From contig CM043943.1 of the NCBI GenBank assembly GCA_014529385.2, positions 159,298,247 through 159,362,246 on the forward strand: a DNA stretch of 64,000 nt, in the 5' to 3' direction. The notes beneath the pieces were generated by a model. The model saw only the letters and a list, made by a program, of their open reading frames with translations, was not told where the DNA came from and made no database searches. The stretch is from Adiantum capillus-veneris (taxonomy: Eukaryota; Streptophyta; Polypodiopsida; Polypodiales; Pteridaceae). Positions 34,137-48,581 of this stretch are shown here, piece by piece. Within the stretch, counting starts at the first letter, position 1. Each line of letters opens with the position of its first letter. The position numbers and the translations under genes are program-made.

Positions 34137-37100
34137 ACATGGCCCGGCGTAGTTCCGTGCCAAGAGATATTGGCCCCAAAGACTCGCGCCCCTTCCGGTA
34201 TTTCTTTTATATTAATCTTTGAGCAAACTACACTTCCCGCGAGTGCTCGCTCTCAAACTCTGCGTCCAGATGCTCTGAGAAGTTAGACCCTCGGGATTTA
34301 TTTATTGTTACAAGGGATGCTAAAAGCAACGCCCCAAAAGCACTGAACTCAACAGCTTCTAACTCAAAAGCATAGGGCCCAAAAAGCAACTAGTCTTCAA
34401 AAACTGCCAAAAGCAGTGAGCACAAAAAGCAAGCATACCCCCATATTGAGCCTGGGCAGCGACAACGTCCTACAAGGGGCACAACCCCAAAATAGCTGGT
34501 ATGATGAGGAGTGCAGAGAGACCAGAGTCTAACTTTAGAGGGAGGTACTTCTAGGAGTCATTACTCACAGGCAGTCCCAGATTCCTTCTCGGCGTTTGGT
34601 ACGAGGAAAGAAGAGGGCTTTCCTGCTCGGCTAGAGCAAGATTTATCAATTGTTTTGGAACCAGAATTCAGGCGAGGCATTGTGACTCGTCCATGAGCAC
34701 TCCCCTCCACTGGTCATCACTTCTACGAAGGTATGGGGTTAGTATGCATGTCACCAGGAGGTGTATTTTTCCTGTTGCCTTTCGTAAATAAGTACTAGAT
34801 ATTTTTATTTATTTTATTTTTACTTGTTTTCCCCGGAACCCTTGAAAAGGTGCAAGTGGACATTGCATGGCCAATGTGAAACGGCTGCAGCCAAATGGGT
34901 TTCTCACATCGGGGATCTAGGTCGGTCAGACAGGGATTGCCCGGGCCAGTTTAGCACTGAATTCTGATGAGTATGGAAGCTCGTGTGCGCCAAACTGGAA
35001 TTTGGGCCACTCGTCAAGTCACTACAACTTTATAAGTTGAAAGGGGCCAGTAAATTAACCCACATTGTAGATGTTGGTCAAATGGTAGTCTTCAATGATG
35101 GTCAGGAGACCGATAGGGATGCCATGGAAGCATCTCCTAAAATTTAGGGAACTGCTATTTTTGACCAGAAAATGTGTTCGCGTCGTTAGCTCTGGAATGA
35201 CAAGGGGAACATTCTATTGCTCTGCTGCCAAGTCAACTGACGCACCAGTTGAGATATTTTTAGCAGGGAAAGCCCAAACTCGAAAACTGGGCGATGTGTC
35301 AGCCTGTGAGCGATTCTGCCACTCTGGGATGCAAAAACGAGCTACATATCAACAAAGGGGGCACCATTTTCAGCCTCAGGTGGATTGTAGCAGGTACAGA
35401 AGCTATGGAATGCTTACCTTGCCCTCTATGCACAGTATGGTGACGGGAGTGATGCCCCGCACGCTACATACTGCTCTCTTTCTCCCCTACGTACAATATG
35501 TTATGCCCCACTAGTGGGCTTCTCATTTGACTTATGTACAGTTTTGGGGGTTTATGCGCGTTTGCCAAGGCAAGAGCCTTCTGAACAGGAACCAGATTAG
35601 CTAATTGCTAATCCCCCACAGGTACGCACAGTTCCATCACGAAAGATTGCGAGTTTGGAGAGTTTTCTCGCGTGAAAACTCGTCCAATTCACAGGGGAAC
35701 TGTCCCATTGCGTGCGGGAGCCCTTGGGACACGCGTAGGCGTGTTCGCTCCGCTAAAAACGATCCGAAACAGGGAATTACAGCCTGCTGTGTTTTTCTGC
35801 AGGTTTAGGGTTTCGCACCTAAACTGCAAGGGAACATCGGGGGAGCCTCGTGAGAGCCTTGGGATGCGTGTACAGGCTTTTGGGCTCCCGAAAGTGAAAA
35901 ACAGAGAATTACAGCCCGCTGAATTTCTGTGACAGCTCACTAGAAAGCTTTCAGATATCGAGGTAATCCATCCTAGACAGGTGTTTTTGACCTACAGGGG
36001 TTTTTGCGCCGTTATGCTGTCGAAATCCGGTCGAAAACCTGCGTTTTCAGCCCTCGCCAGGTTTGGACAGCTTTGTGAAAGCTTGTGCTAAGTGGTCGGA
36101 TCGTCTACCTTAATTTGAATAAAGAAATACTGAAAGGGGCGCCAGTCTTTGGGGCCTACAGGGTGTCGGTCTCGTGTGCGCAGTGACATTCTAGTCGCTG
36201 GACGCAACTGTGTTCTCTTCCCTTCTCAGTGCTCTGTGTAAAGTTAACAGGTAATTGAAATAGTACCGCCCTCTACGTTGTACGGGCCGGTTATATGGTT
36301 CCATCGACGGGATAGTCACTTTTTCTTCAAAAAGTGCAGCGTGGATTTTTGTGGGTGAAAGCAACACAGAGCTTGTCGATATCGCAAAGAAGAGAGACCA
36401 AGTAACTGAAGAGGGATCTTCCTCACATGGCACAGAGAAAATTCCTTCAACTCTTCAAGAAGAGGACAGGTTGTTTAGAACTCAACTGCGTTGTTGCATG
36501 GACATGTTTCAGCAGTTGGCTAACAACCCAAGGATGCAGGAATTCTTACAGGCTCCGACACAGGTTTTCAGCCTCCTACACAGGGCATGACTGAGCCGTT
36601 GCAGGAAAAGGAGATTTCCAATGTGCAGAGGACTCATGATGCTCGAGGGAAAGCCCATGTGGTTGAGCAACTAGCGGTGTCCAATGATCCAAAGCAACTT
36701 GCTTTAGCTGGACAGGAACCATTTGTGAATGGTCAAGGGAGCAATGAACAGGCTATGCGTCAGACCCTTCCATTACCTAATACTTATCCTGCTTATTTTG
36801 GAGGTGGTTCAGTGTTTCAAGCTATGGCTGGACCTTCCACAGGTTATATGCCAGGGAATGTATTCGGGACAATGCAAACAGGCATGGGTAACCCTATGTA
36901 CGCGAACATGGGTGTCCAACCTGGTTTTCAGGGTGCCTATGGCCAGTTTCGAGTGCCTGGAACACAATTTGGTATGGCTGGTTTTTCGCAGCCATACGTA
37001 CAAAATGCAGATATGACAGGGAAAACAGTTGATGCGAGTGCTGGAATGAACACTCATGGAGCACCACTGCTACAGGCACCTGTTTATGATAATGTGGCTC

Positions 37101-40100
37101 CTTTGAGTCAGCCTAAGGATTACAAGGAAGGTGGGCAGGGAGTGACGTTTGAAACTTTCAGAGGAACTGAGGACCAATTGAAGGCTTTGACCTTCATACA
37201 GCAGTTCGATGCAGCTTATGCTGGAGGAAACTTCACGGAATCTTCAAAGATACGCAAGGCTGCCACTTTCTTGAAAGGGAATGCGCTCCAATGGTGGACC
37301 GCATTGTTGAACCAGGGTCAAGTCCCAACAACGTGGGTCCAATTCAAACAGCTTTTTGCGCCTGCATGGTTGACAAACACTTTCGAAGTGGATGTGATGA
37401 CAGAATGGCACGAGTTGAATGCTAAACAGTGTGCGAATTTGGAAGAGTACAATAAACGGTTTTGGGCCACACTGTTGCAGTCACCTCTTACAGGTTTGTG
37501 CCATTGTCAGAACAGATTGAGAGGTACTGTTGCGGATTGCCCAAGAAAATCAGGGACTACTGCACAAAGACTACTGTCATGAATATGTTTCAGTTGATAG
37601 AGAATGCAAGAGTGGCCAGCAATCTGTCGAAGGGAGATTCCGATGGATTTAATAGCCACAAGAAAGGGTCCCAGGGCAAACAGTTTTCAGCCAAGGGCAA
37701 TGTTGCAGCAAAGCTTTCTGAGTCTCCTTCAAAGAAGCCCTCCACTCAAGAAGCTGATACGTCCAAGAAGCAGTCTAAATCTTCTTCGGAACGAGGACAA
37801 GGACAAAAAAGGCATTTTTCTGGCAAAACTTTTCAAGAAAGGAAAGCTCTTAGGGAGGCCAAGAAATGCTACATTTGTGAACAGGAAGGACACTTTGCAA
37901 ATGAGTGCCCACAGAAGAAGTCACAGGATAAGGATGACAAGTTAGACCATAAAGGGAAGAAGCCAAAGCCGAGTGCAGGACTTGTTCCAGATTTGGTTGG
38001 AGATCAGCCAAACACAGATGCCACGGAGCTGTACAGAGCTTGGGGCAAAGTTAGAGACCAGACAGTGCTGGTTTTCTTTGATCCAGGAGCCCGTGCAAAT
38101 TTCATATCACCAGAATTGGCATCAAAGTTGGGCATTCGTGCAGAGGAGATGGGTATGACAAGCGAAGCAGGTTTGGCATGCCCAGGACATTCAAAGCCTG
38201 TTACTCCCATTCTGGGAAAGCTTCGTCTGCACATTCAGAGCTATGTGGATGCGGAAGAATTTCATATTATGCCGCTTGAGGGCTGTGATGTGTTATTGGG
38301 TATCCCATGGTGTTACAGGTTGCATGCTATGGTGGATACTTACAACAAAAAGATTACCCTTGTACATAGAGGAAAGACTCATGTCCTTGATGTAAAGCTT
38401 AAAGGCGAGTCTGTTCCAGTTGTTTCTGCTTCTGCTATTTCATCTGTAATAAAGAATCATCTTTCTGCGTACTTGATCTTTGCAAAAGAAGTACCTCAAG
38501 TTGTATCTAATTTGTCTACCTTAGATAAAGACAGGTCAACTTTTTTGAGTGGTTTCAGTGATTGTTTTTCGGACTCTTTGCCAGGGGAGTTACCTCCTGA
38601 GAGACCTGAGGATCATACTATAGATCTTGTGCCAGGTTCTAGTCCACCGAATAGACCACCATACAGGGTTAGTGTAGCCCAGCAGAAAGAGATTATGGGT
38701 CAGGTCAACGAGCTTTTAGAGAAGGGGCTGATTCAGCCCAGTTCATCCCCTTTTTGTTCGCCTATACTCTTAGTGCAGAAGAAGGATGGTTCATGGCGCA
38801 TGTGCATTGACTATCGCGCCTTGAATAAGAATACCATCAAGAACAGGTTCCCCATACCGAGGATAGATGACATTCTTGATCGGCTTGAGGGAGCGTCATT
38901 GTTTACAAGAATAGACCTAAAGAGCGGGTATCATCAGATACGCATTAGACCAGAAGATGTCCATAAGACTGCGTTCAGGACAACATTTGGTCTCTATGAG
39001 TTTCTTGTCATGCCATTTGGTCTCACAAATGCTCTTGCCACATTTAATAGAATGATGGACAGAATTTTTAGACCACATAGAAACTTCGTGGGTACCTTCT
39101 TTGATGACATGATTGTCTACTCAAAGTCTGAAGAGGAGCAAAGGGATCACTTGACCGCAGTTTTCAATGAGCTACGCAAGAATAGGCTACTCATCAATGC
39201 GAAGAAAAGTGAGTTCTTTTTGCAAGAAATTCACTTCGTTGGGCACATTGTTTCAAAGGATGGGGTACGCATGGATCCCGCTAGAGTGTAAGCAATTAGG
39301 TCATGGCCAGACTTGAAGTCCGTACATGACATTCGAAGCTTTCTAGGCTTATGTTCCTATTACAGGAGGTTCATCCGAAATTTTGCTGAGATTGCTTCTC
39401 CACTCCATGCACTGCAAGGAAAAGGAGTTACTTTCAAGTGGACAGCAAAGGAAATTTTAGCGTTCAAACACTTGAAAGAGAAGCTGACTTCAGATCCGGT
39501 AATTATTTTGCCAGATCTTTCTAAACCTTTTGTGGTTTAATGTGATGCGAGTGGCCATAGTCTTGGTGCAGTTCTAATGCAGAATGGCCGAGTAGTCGCA
39601 TATGAGAGCAGAATTCTTTTGAAGACTGAAAGGAACTTGCAAGTCTATGAGAAAGAATTGCTAGCAGTAATTCATGCTCTCACTAGTTGGAAACACTATT
39701 TGCTAGGGGCTGATTTTGTTGTCCAAACGGATCATCAAACCTTGCGATATTTTCTTACACAGACGAAGTTGTCTGAGAAGCACATGCGATGGGCAAACAT
39801 CTTGTCAATGTTCCATTTTCAGATTGTGCATGTGCAAGGGAAAAAGAACGTGGTGGCTGATGCGTTGTCACGAAAGCCCCAAATTTCAGCAGTGTCAATT
39901 CCGTACCATTGTGAACTAGACGAAATGAAGACACAATATGCTGAAGATTCAGATTTTGCAAAGATCTATGACCAGCTTGTTGATGGGCAACATCATGAGC
40001 ACTATATGCTTAAGAATGACTTTCTCATGATGCATGGAAAGTTATGTGTTACTAAACAGTTACGGCCAAAGATTTTGATGGAAAGTCATGCTCCACCTTA

Positions 40101-43100
40101 TGCTGGGCATCGTGGAATTGATGCGACAGTGAAAGGGGTTGAGGCATTCTTCTATTGGCCAGCTTTGCATCAAGATGTTGACACATTTGTAAGATCATGC
40201 TTAGTATGCCAAAAAGTCAAATTTGACAGACAAAAGCAACCGGGATTGTTGCAGCCATTGCCGATCCCTGATAGGCCATGGGAAAGTATAGCAATGGACT
40301 TTATCTTTGATCTTCCAAGGACGCAAACAGGAAATGATGGGATTTGGACTATCATTTGTAGGTTCAGTAAGCAGGCCCATTTCATTCCTGTTAGGAAGAA
40401 GATAAAGCCAGAACACATGGTCAAGATATTCATGAGCAATATCTTTAAATATCATGGGATGCCTCAGTCAATTGTCAATGACAGGGATCCACGTATGACG
40501 AGTCTTTTCTGGAAGGCATTGTTTGAGAATATGGGCACTACGCTCAAGTTCTCTTCTTCGTTTCATCCACAAACTGATGGACAGTCAGAAGAGGCAAATT
40601 CTACTGTCTTGGACCTGCTCAAATGTTATGTCTCAGAGCACAAGGCAACTTGGGAACACCATCTCCCATTGGTTGAATATGCTTACAATAACACTGTGCA
40701 TACGTCAACAGGTAAGGCACCATTTGAGATAGTGGAAGGAGGAAAGAAAGTCCCGCCCATTTTGCAGACTAAGGACAAGATATTTGAGGCAGACAAGTAT
40801 GTGCAAGATATGGATGAAACATACAGGAAGATAAAGATTGCTCTTGAGAAGACTAAGGCTAAGCAAAAGAAAGTTGTTGATCGTCACCGTCGTGAACTTG
40901 TTTTTTCACTTGGTGATTGGGTACTTTTGCGCTTTGAAAAGGCTAGGTTAAGGAAAAGGAAAGGCAAGGAACGCTTGTTTCCTAAGCTCAGTATGCGATA
41001 TTATGGTCCTCTCCAGATTTCAGAAAAGATCAGCGATGTAGCTTACAGGTTAAAGCTACCAGAAGGCTGGAAAATACATAATGCTTTTCATGTCAGCCTT
41101 CTAAGGCCCTTTGTTGGTGATGTGCCAGAGAATATGCTTGATGAGGAACAACCCGAAGTGGAAGAATTGGATGAAATCCTTGTTCCTGAACAGATATTGG
41201 CACATAAAGAAAGAAAGGTTAGAGGAAAAGTTGCAAGACACTATTTGGTGAAGTTCAAAAACTATCCATCGTTAGATGCCAAATGGATGGAAGACTCTGA
41301 ATTGGTTGATTCACCTCAGCTATTGCAATTGTATCTTGAAGCCTTTCAGATGGAACCCGCAGTGACTTGATGCAGCCTTTTTGGAGCAAGGCAAGAGCAT
41401 GGTTCATGATACTCAAGAGAGTAGTTAAGCAATTGTATCTACTCTTTCCATACAGAATTTAGCTAGAGAAGTTTGTGCTCAAGAGTACACTAGAAGACTT
41501 CTATGCTTGATATATGTGTCGTAGCCAGGTTGGTGGGATTGTAAAATCATCCAACGCTACATTTCCGGAAGCATGTATATCTTGGATTCCCATCATAGAA
41601 TATATGTGATATCAGGAGATACTGCATGTATTATTGGCATGCAAGCGAGATCGCTTGCAGTATTTCAAGGGTGGGGTGTGTCACCAGGAGGTGTATTTTT
41701 CCTGTTGCCTTTCGTAAATAAGTACTAGATATTTTTATTTATTTTATTTTTACTTGTTTTCCCCGGAACCCTTGAAAAGGTGCAAGTGGACATTGCATGG
41801 CCAGTGTGAAACGGCTGCAGCCAAATGGGTTTCTCACATCGGGGATCTAGGTCGGTCAAACAGGGACTGCCCGGGCCAGTTTAGCACCGAATTCTGATGA
41901 GTATGGAAGCTCGTGTGCGCCAAATTGGAATTTGGGCCACTCGTCAAGTCACTACAACTTTATAAGTTGAAAGGGGCCAGTAAATTAACCCACATTGTAG
42001 ATGTTGGTCAAATGGTAGTCTTCAATGATGGTCAGGAGACCGATAGGGACGCCATGGAAGCATCTCCTAAAATTTAGGGAACCGCTATTTTTGACCGGAA
42101 AATGTGTTCGCGTCATTAGCTCTGGAATGACAAGGGGAACATTCTATTGCTCTGCTGCCAAGTCAATTGACGCACCAGTTGAGATATTTTTAGCAGGGAA
42201 AGCCTAAACTCGGAAACTGGGCGACGTGTCAGCCTGTGAACGATTCTGCCACTCTAGGAGGCAAAAACGAGCTGCATATCAACAAAGGGGGCGCCATTTT
42301 CAGCCTCAGGTGGATTGTAGCAGGTACAAAAGCTATGGAATGCTTACCTTGCCCTCTATGCACAGTATGGTGACGGGAGTGATGCCCCGCACGCTACATA
42401 CTACTCTCTTTCTCCCCTACGTACAGTATGTTATGCCCCACTAGTGGGCTTCTCATTTGACCTATGTACAGTTTTGGGGGTTTATGCGCGTTTGCCAAGG
42501 CAAGAGCCTTCTGAACAGGAACCGGATTAGCTAATTGCTAATCCCCCACAGGTACGCACAGTTCCATCACGAAAGATTGCGAGTTTGGAGAGTTTTCTCG
42601 CGTGAAAACTCGTCCAATTCACAGGGGAACTGTCCCATTGCATGCGGGAGCCCTTGGGACACGCGTAGGCGTGTTCGCTCCGCTAAAAACGATCCGAAAC
42701 AGGGAATTACAGCCTGCTGTGTTTTTCTGCAGGTTTAGGGTTTCGCACCTAAACTGCAAGGGAACATCGGGGGAGCCTCGTGACAGCCTTGGGATGCGTG
42801 TACAGGCTTTTGGGCTCCCGGCAGTGAAAAACAGAGAATTACAGCCCGCTGAATTTCTGTGATAGCTCACCAGAAAGCTTCCAGATATCGAGGGAATCCG
42901 TCCTAGACAGGTGTTTTTGACCTACAGGGGTTTTTGCGCCGTTATGCTATCGAAATCCGGTCGAAACCTGCGTTTTCAGCCCTCGCCAGGTTTGGACAGC
43001 TTTGTGAAAGCTTGTGCTAAGTGGTCGGATCGTCTACCTTAATTTGAATAAAGAAATACCGAAAGGGGCGCCAGTCTTTGGGGCCTACAGGGTGTCGGTC

Positions 43101-46100
43101 TCGTGTGTGCAGTGACATTCTAGTCGTTGGACGCAACTGTGTTCTCTTCCCTTCTCAGTGCTCTGTGTAAAGTTAACAGGTAATTGAAATAGTACCGCCC
43201 TCTACGTTGTACGGGCCTGTTATAATGCATCATCTTTCTACAAGATCCACAGGAGCTTATGCAGCCTTGGGAGAGGCCTAGATCAGTTTCCTTCATGCAT
43301 AATTTATGGGGCCTTCCCAGAGACAGATATGCTCGGCTAGCCCTTGAGTCATCACGACAGCTAGCGCTACAAGGGGACAAAACATGTAGGTATGGGCAGA
43401 TGACATCATGGTTTCAATCACATGGCTTCAACAGGGATAGACTGCCTTCAGTACTCCTTGGATGCACCCTTCCTTTCTCTCACACGCACAGAGACCACTA
43501 GACTTACACGTCAGGATTTGATTCAACTAGGTACCAAAAGCACATGGATGCAGCCGGTACAAGAGTTGGGCACGTAGATGGCTTTCTATCACAAGACGGG
43601 CACCACGTGCCAATAGAAAAGATCAGACTGAACAGACTTTTAGCACTTCAATAACAACTGAACTGAGCAACAGAGACGACACATGACAGAAGTGGCGGAA
43701 TTCCACCCAGAGAGTATTGGCCCCAAACCTTGGCACCCCTTTCGGTATTTCTTTATATTGCATCAACACGGTACAAGCGGATACTCCTGACTCTGCACCT
43801 TCTCTGGGAAGCATGCCAGAGAATGAACGCATGGCCTCATATTTAGAGGCTCTAGGCCCCAAAAGCCGTTTACATGAAAAGCCTTCAAACTCAAAAGCAT
43901 CTGGTCCAAAAGCAATGCACAAAAAGCTGCCATCGTAAATCACGAAATTCCGTACAACTGCCACGTCAAAAGTCGATGCAAAACGCGGAAATCCGTACAG
44001 TCTGCCACATCATCATGTCAATGCAATTTCCAAGTTTTTTCCGTACAGTTGCCACCTCATCAGCTGCTACGCAAGTCTTTCAGTGTGTGTGTGGGTCCTG
44101 CTTTATTTTAATCCTTTATGTCACTTGGGCCCCATCGGACGGGGTCCAAGTTGGTAGGACTTCTTCTTCTGTTACTTGTTCTTCTTAGGGTTTAGGCCCC
44201 TCGGTCGTGATCTGAAGGTTGGCTCTGCTCTTTACCGACTTGACACGTCAACAGTTTGTGACATTCCCCCTTCTTGAAAGAGAGTAATCATCTGCGATTA
44301 TAGCATATCTGCAAAGCAACTCAAGTTAGCTTTAAAAAAAATTCCGAGGGACAATTAGTTTGCTATTTTTTTTGTTAAGGAGTTGGCTTCTCCTTTCGGC
44401 TCTATTGAGCAAGCAGTTGGCTTCTCCTTTCGGCTCTTTTGATCAAGGAATTGGCTTCTCCTTTCGTCCATATTGGAACTCTTGATATTCCGACATAGTA
44501 AAATTAGCCATCACACCGAAACCGCACTGATCTTCTACGGGTGTCTTGATGCACTAAAATTACATACTCAGGCAATCTCATCCAATTATGAATATTCATT
44601 GGTTGGCACATCACAATGCAACACGAATGCTCACATATGCATGTTCCAAGACACAACAAACAGCGCCGCTGAGTACTCCCCCGAGACAAATGGTTTGTGG
44701 TATGAAGCTACTCAACGACTACCTCATCACTCCCCCGGCAAATAACCTAAAAAGGTCCGGGCCATGAGCTCAGAGGACTGTCCAACCAAACGCTCCCCAG
44801 ACCGCAGTCTGCGTCGCTTGGAGGTTCAAGCATACAACCAAACTCTCCCCAGACATCAACGTGCGTTGTTCAGAGGTTTTCTAGCATACAACGGAACGCT
44901 CCCAAGCATCAGCCTGCGTCGTTCCGAGGTTTTCAATCATACAACAAAACGCTCCCTAGCCATCGGCCTGCGTCGTTCCGAGGTTCCAAGAATACCAAAA
45001 CAGTATTTCTCACTACTCCACCCGGGAGTAAAAATCACCAATCATCAAAACCAATATTTAAAACCAAAGTCAAAGAACTTAAATCGGCACCAAGACAGGA
45101 TTAAAGCAGATAGAATCCATTTCAAACAAATTTCGAACAAAACTTTCTCAAACAATGTTCAAAAGTATCTAAGTAGAAAACAACTAGAGAGGTCATTCAG
45201 GGCTTTGTTCGGACAACCGAACTTTGAGGACAACTCGCTTGCCCTTTTGCATCACGGTGATGGTTCGGTTCCGAACCTGGAGAGTTGCATCATTCTTGTC
45301 GTGCCAGGGCATGCCCAAGAGAACGTCGCAATTGCCCAACTTCATAATGTGGAAATCGGCTTTTCCATGATAATTTTGTAATGTCAATGGCAAAGCACCA
45401 ATAAGCGGTACCACTTTCTAAGTTTGCCCCATGGCTAGCTCAGCTTCAATTTCTCCACACTTTGCATCATAATCAAAGTGCATCTGCTTCAAGAATTCTA
45501 GATGGATGAAGTTCTCCATAGCTCCGAGGTCAAAGAAAATAAGGGCTTTTAAGCCCTTGACTTTTGCATAAGCTTTGCATAATTCATTAGAACTCTCGAG
45601 GTGTATACCATAAATATCGGGTACTAGTCCAATAGCAAGTCTAGCCCTCTTTGGAAACATTCGAAGCATCGGCCTTCTTGTAACAAGGTGTCTCGTTGAC
45701 GATGTTTCAGACGAGGCCGTTGAGGTTGGTTTTTACGGGATTCTCGAGAATTTGTTCGTTGTTGCCAGGAGTTTTGGTTAGTGGCCAGAGGTTCTTCTAT
45801 GTAAACTCCAACTTTCCCTTCATAAGCTTGTAGCCAACCGCTGCATGGTCCATAAGCTCTTGCATGGTAGAGACTTGCTTGGAGAGACAATATTCCTGCA
45901 ATGGTGATGGTAGTCCAATGGTGTAGCGCTCGCACTGGTCCTCCAAGGAAATTAACTTAAAGAAGGACACCGGCAGGTACACGTCGAGAAACCTTTGGTT
46001 ATAGTCGTCCATGGTTTCGGTGGCAAGCATTTTCAAGTTGCCCCACTCTGCCAAAATCCGGACTTCAAACATCGAAGTCATGTAACTACGTGCAAAAACT

Positions 46101-46995
46101 GTCTTGAAAGCTTGCCAGGTCCTTGGAGCATGCGGTTGTGTCACGATTGAACTCCACCATTGCATAGCATTATCTTTAAGAAATCCCGCTCCTCCAGAAA
46201 TCTTGGATTCTTCTCTATAGTTCCCCAAAGCATAGATGTTGTCGAAATGTTGTAGGAACTGCAATGCTTTCTTGCAATCTTTCACCCCGGAAAAAGTGAA
46301 AAATTTGACTGTCACGTCGCCATCTTTGAAATCTTTGGGTTGGTTAGGCACATATCCTGGTATGGATAATAAGGGCATCCATATGGGCTCGAACCATTGT
46401 AGCCTGGTGGCCGTGGTGGTGGTCATAGTGGGGGGCAATGGCAGTGGCAAAGGCGGTTACATTGGATCACGGTCAGATGGATGCACCATATTCCTGAAGA
46501 CTCCCCCGATTGAAACAAACGGCTAAGAAGGTTGCCGGTTGGAAGCTCTCGTACTTTCTGGCATCAGAGGGGGTAACATGTAGTTCAAAAATTGTTGAAA
46601 ACTTTGCACCATCGGAAGATTCTGCTACGAAAGAATGTCGTGAAGCTCGTCGAGAAGAAACTGCAAATATTATACTGAATCCATGAATACCATGTCTTGG
46701 GCTCTTTATGGCTTATGCCCTGTAAGACAGAGCGATGAAGACGGGAGCGCGCCTAATGCGCGATGAAGTAAGGGTGGGAGTGACTAGTAAGTCCGGGGTC
46801 GGGATCTGAAGATACTTCCAATAACAATTTCTAGTAGTCTGGTTTGCTCTGTCTGCTCTTTTGTAGGACCGGTATGCTTTCAGAAAAGCACACGCCTGAT
46901 GCTCTGATACCGTTGTCACAAGACGGGCACCATGTGCCAATAGAAAAGAACAGATTGAACAGACTTTTAGCACTTCAATAACAACCGAACTGAGA

Positions 46996-47030
<35 letters not shown>

Positions 47031-48502
47031 GACACACGACACGGAGTGGCGGAATTCCACCCCAGAGAGTATTGGCCCCAAACCTTGGCGTCCCTTTCAG
47101 TATTTCTTTATATTGCATCAACACAGTACAAGCCAGTACTCCAGACTCTGATCCTTCTCCGGGAAGCATGCCAGAGAATGAGTCCATGGCCTCATATTTA
47201 AAGGCCCTAGGCCCCAAAAGCCGTTTACATGAAAAGTCTTCAAACTCAAAAGCATCTGGTCCAAAAGCAATGCACAAAAAGCTGCCAGCATAAATCACGG
47301 AATTCCGTACAACTGCCACGTCAAAAGTAGACGGAAAATGTGGAAATCCGTACACTCTACCACGTCATCATGTCAGCGCAATTTTTGGGTTTTTTCATAC
47401 AACTGCCACATCATCAGCTGCTACACAAGGCTTTCAGTGTGTTTGTGGGTCCTGCTTTATTTTGATCCTTTATGTCACTTGGGTCCCATCGGACGGGTCC
47501 CCATAAGTTGGTAGGACTTCTTCTTCTGTTACTTGTTCTTCTTAGGGTTTAGGCCCCTCGGCCATGATCTGAAGGTTGGCTCTTCTCTTTATTGACTTGA
47601 CACGTCAGCAGTTTGTGACACTTTCTATAGAGAGCATCTCCTCCAACTAACAGAGGATGGATATGTGATCAGACCGGCCTATAAGGACACTCATTCATCC
47701 TATGGGATATGATGTGCCATTGGTCAAATGCGCACATCATCACATCAGCTAGAGATTGAGATTGGCAGATTTAGAAGATTACCAACGAAGCCAGGATATG
47801 TCAGTTGCGTCATACAGAGCCAGAGACAGAGTTACATCACATTTGTCATTGCCCGGTATCCGCTTTCACTGTCTATTCAAAGAGGGCTTTGGACCGCTGG
47901 CTAGAGTCATGAGATATCAGGATCAGAGATGCCTCGGGTTGTTTTTGCTAGAGCTGCGTAGACACAGGGAAAGTCTCTTGAGGAGACTTGGTAGTGGGAG
48001 AGAGGGAGATCATTGACTTCTTTAGAGCAGGAACTCAGCAATCAGATGAGCATGCTTCACAGCAGACTTCAGAGCCCACTTATACCATAGGTATATTAGT
48101 GAACAGAGCCATTGAGCTCGAGAGAGCTAGACGCCCACGTCTACGGGGGCGACCGCGACATCAACGGAGGCTCCACCAGAGAATCAGGACTATTCTAGCA
48201 CGACATGGGAGACGCCCAGTACGACTATTTATAGAAGCAAACATTGACGAAGCTCTTCAACGACGACCGATGAGATACTTTCTCGGACAACGCCCCATGC
48301 CGAGCATCCTCCGGCATGGATGATGATTATGATGATGATTTTGAGTATAACGATTTTAGTCTTTTAGTCTTAGTCTTTCACTTTACTTCATTTTATTTCT
48401 GTACCTAGACATTGGATTGAATCCACAAGGATTGTATCAATTTGGTCTCATAGGTCATTTTGGCCTTTTGAAGACGTTTAATATAACATTTCATTTCATT
48501 TC

Positions 48503-48581
<79 letters not shown>

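Larger units (their letters stand above)
34749..43224 (+). mobile_element. Element F: nearly complete Ty3-type chromovirus
   Basis: LTRs 34749-36295 (1547 bp) and 41679-43224 (1546 bp). Target duplication ATGCA at 34744-34748 and 43225-43229. Gag, protease, RT, RNase H, integrase and chromodomain are in the usual Ty3 order. A polypurine tract AAGGGTGGGG precedes the 3' LTR. By eye the LTRs differ at about 35-40 sites, nearly all transitions, so it is a fairly recent insertion. It is disabled by a gag frameshift and two stops in pol. Confidence 0.93.
43587..47620 (-). mobile_element. Element H: complete LTR element with gag and protease only
   Basis: LTRs 43587-44263 (3') and 46914-47620 (5'), target duplication CTTTC at 43582-43586 and 47621-47625. 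Minus-strand primer site CGGTATCAGAGC next to the 5' LTR and a polypurine tract AAGGGGGAA before the 3' LTR. The internal region is about 2.65 kb with gag and protease but no RT, RNase H or integrase. It would need pol proteins from a related element. Confidence 0.9.

Noticed and set aside
35605-35940. Short frames duplicated at 42535-42870 as a conserved gene pair
   Set aside because: They are the two LTRs of element F, so the identity reflects LTR duplication rather than coding constraint.
44791-45000. CRISPR-like array
   Set aside because: Units are contiguous diverged ~53-bp repeats without unique spacers, inside a retroelement of a eukaryotic genome.
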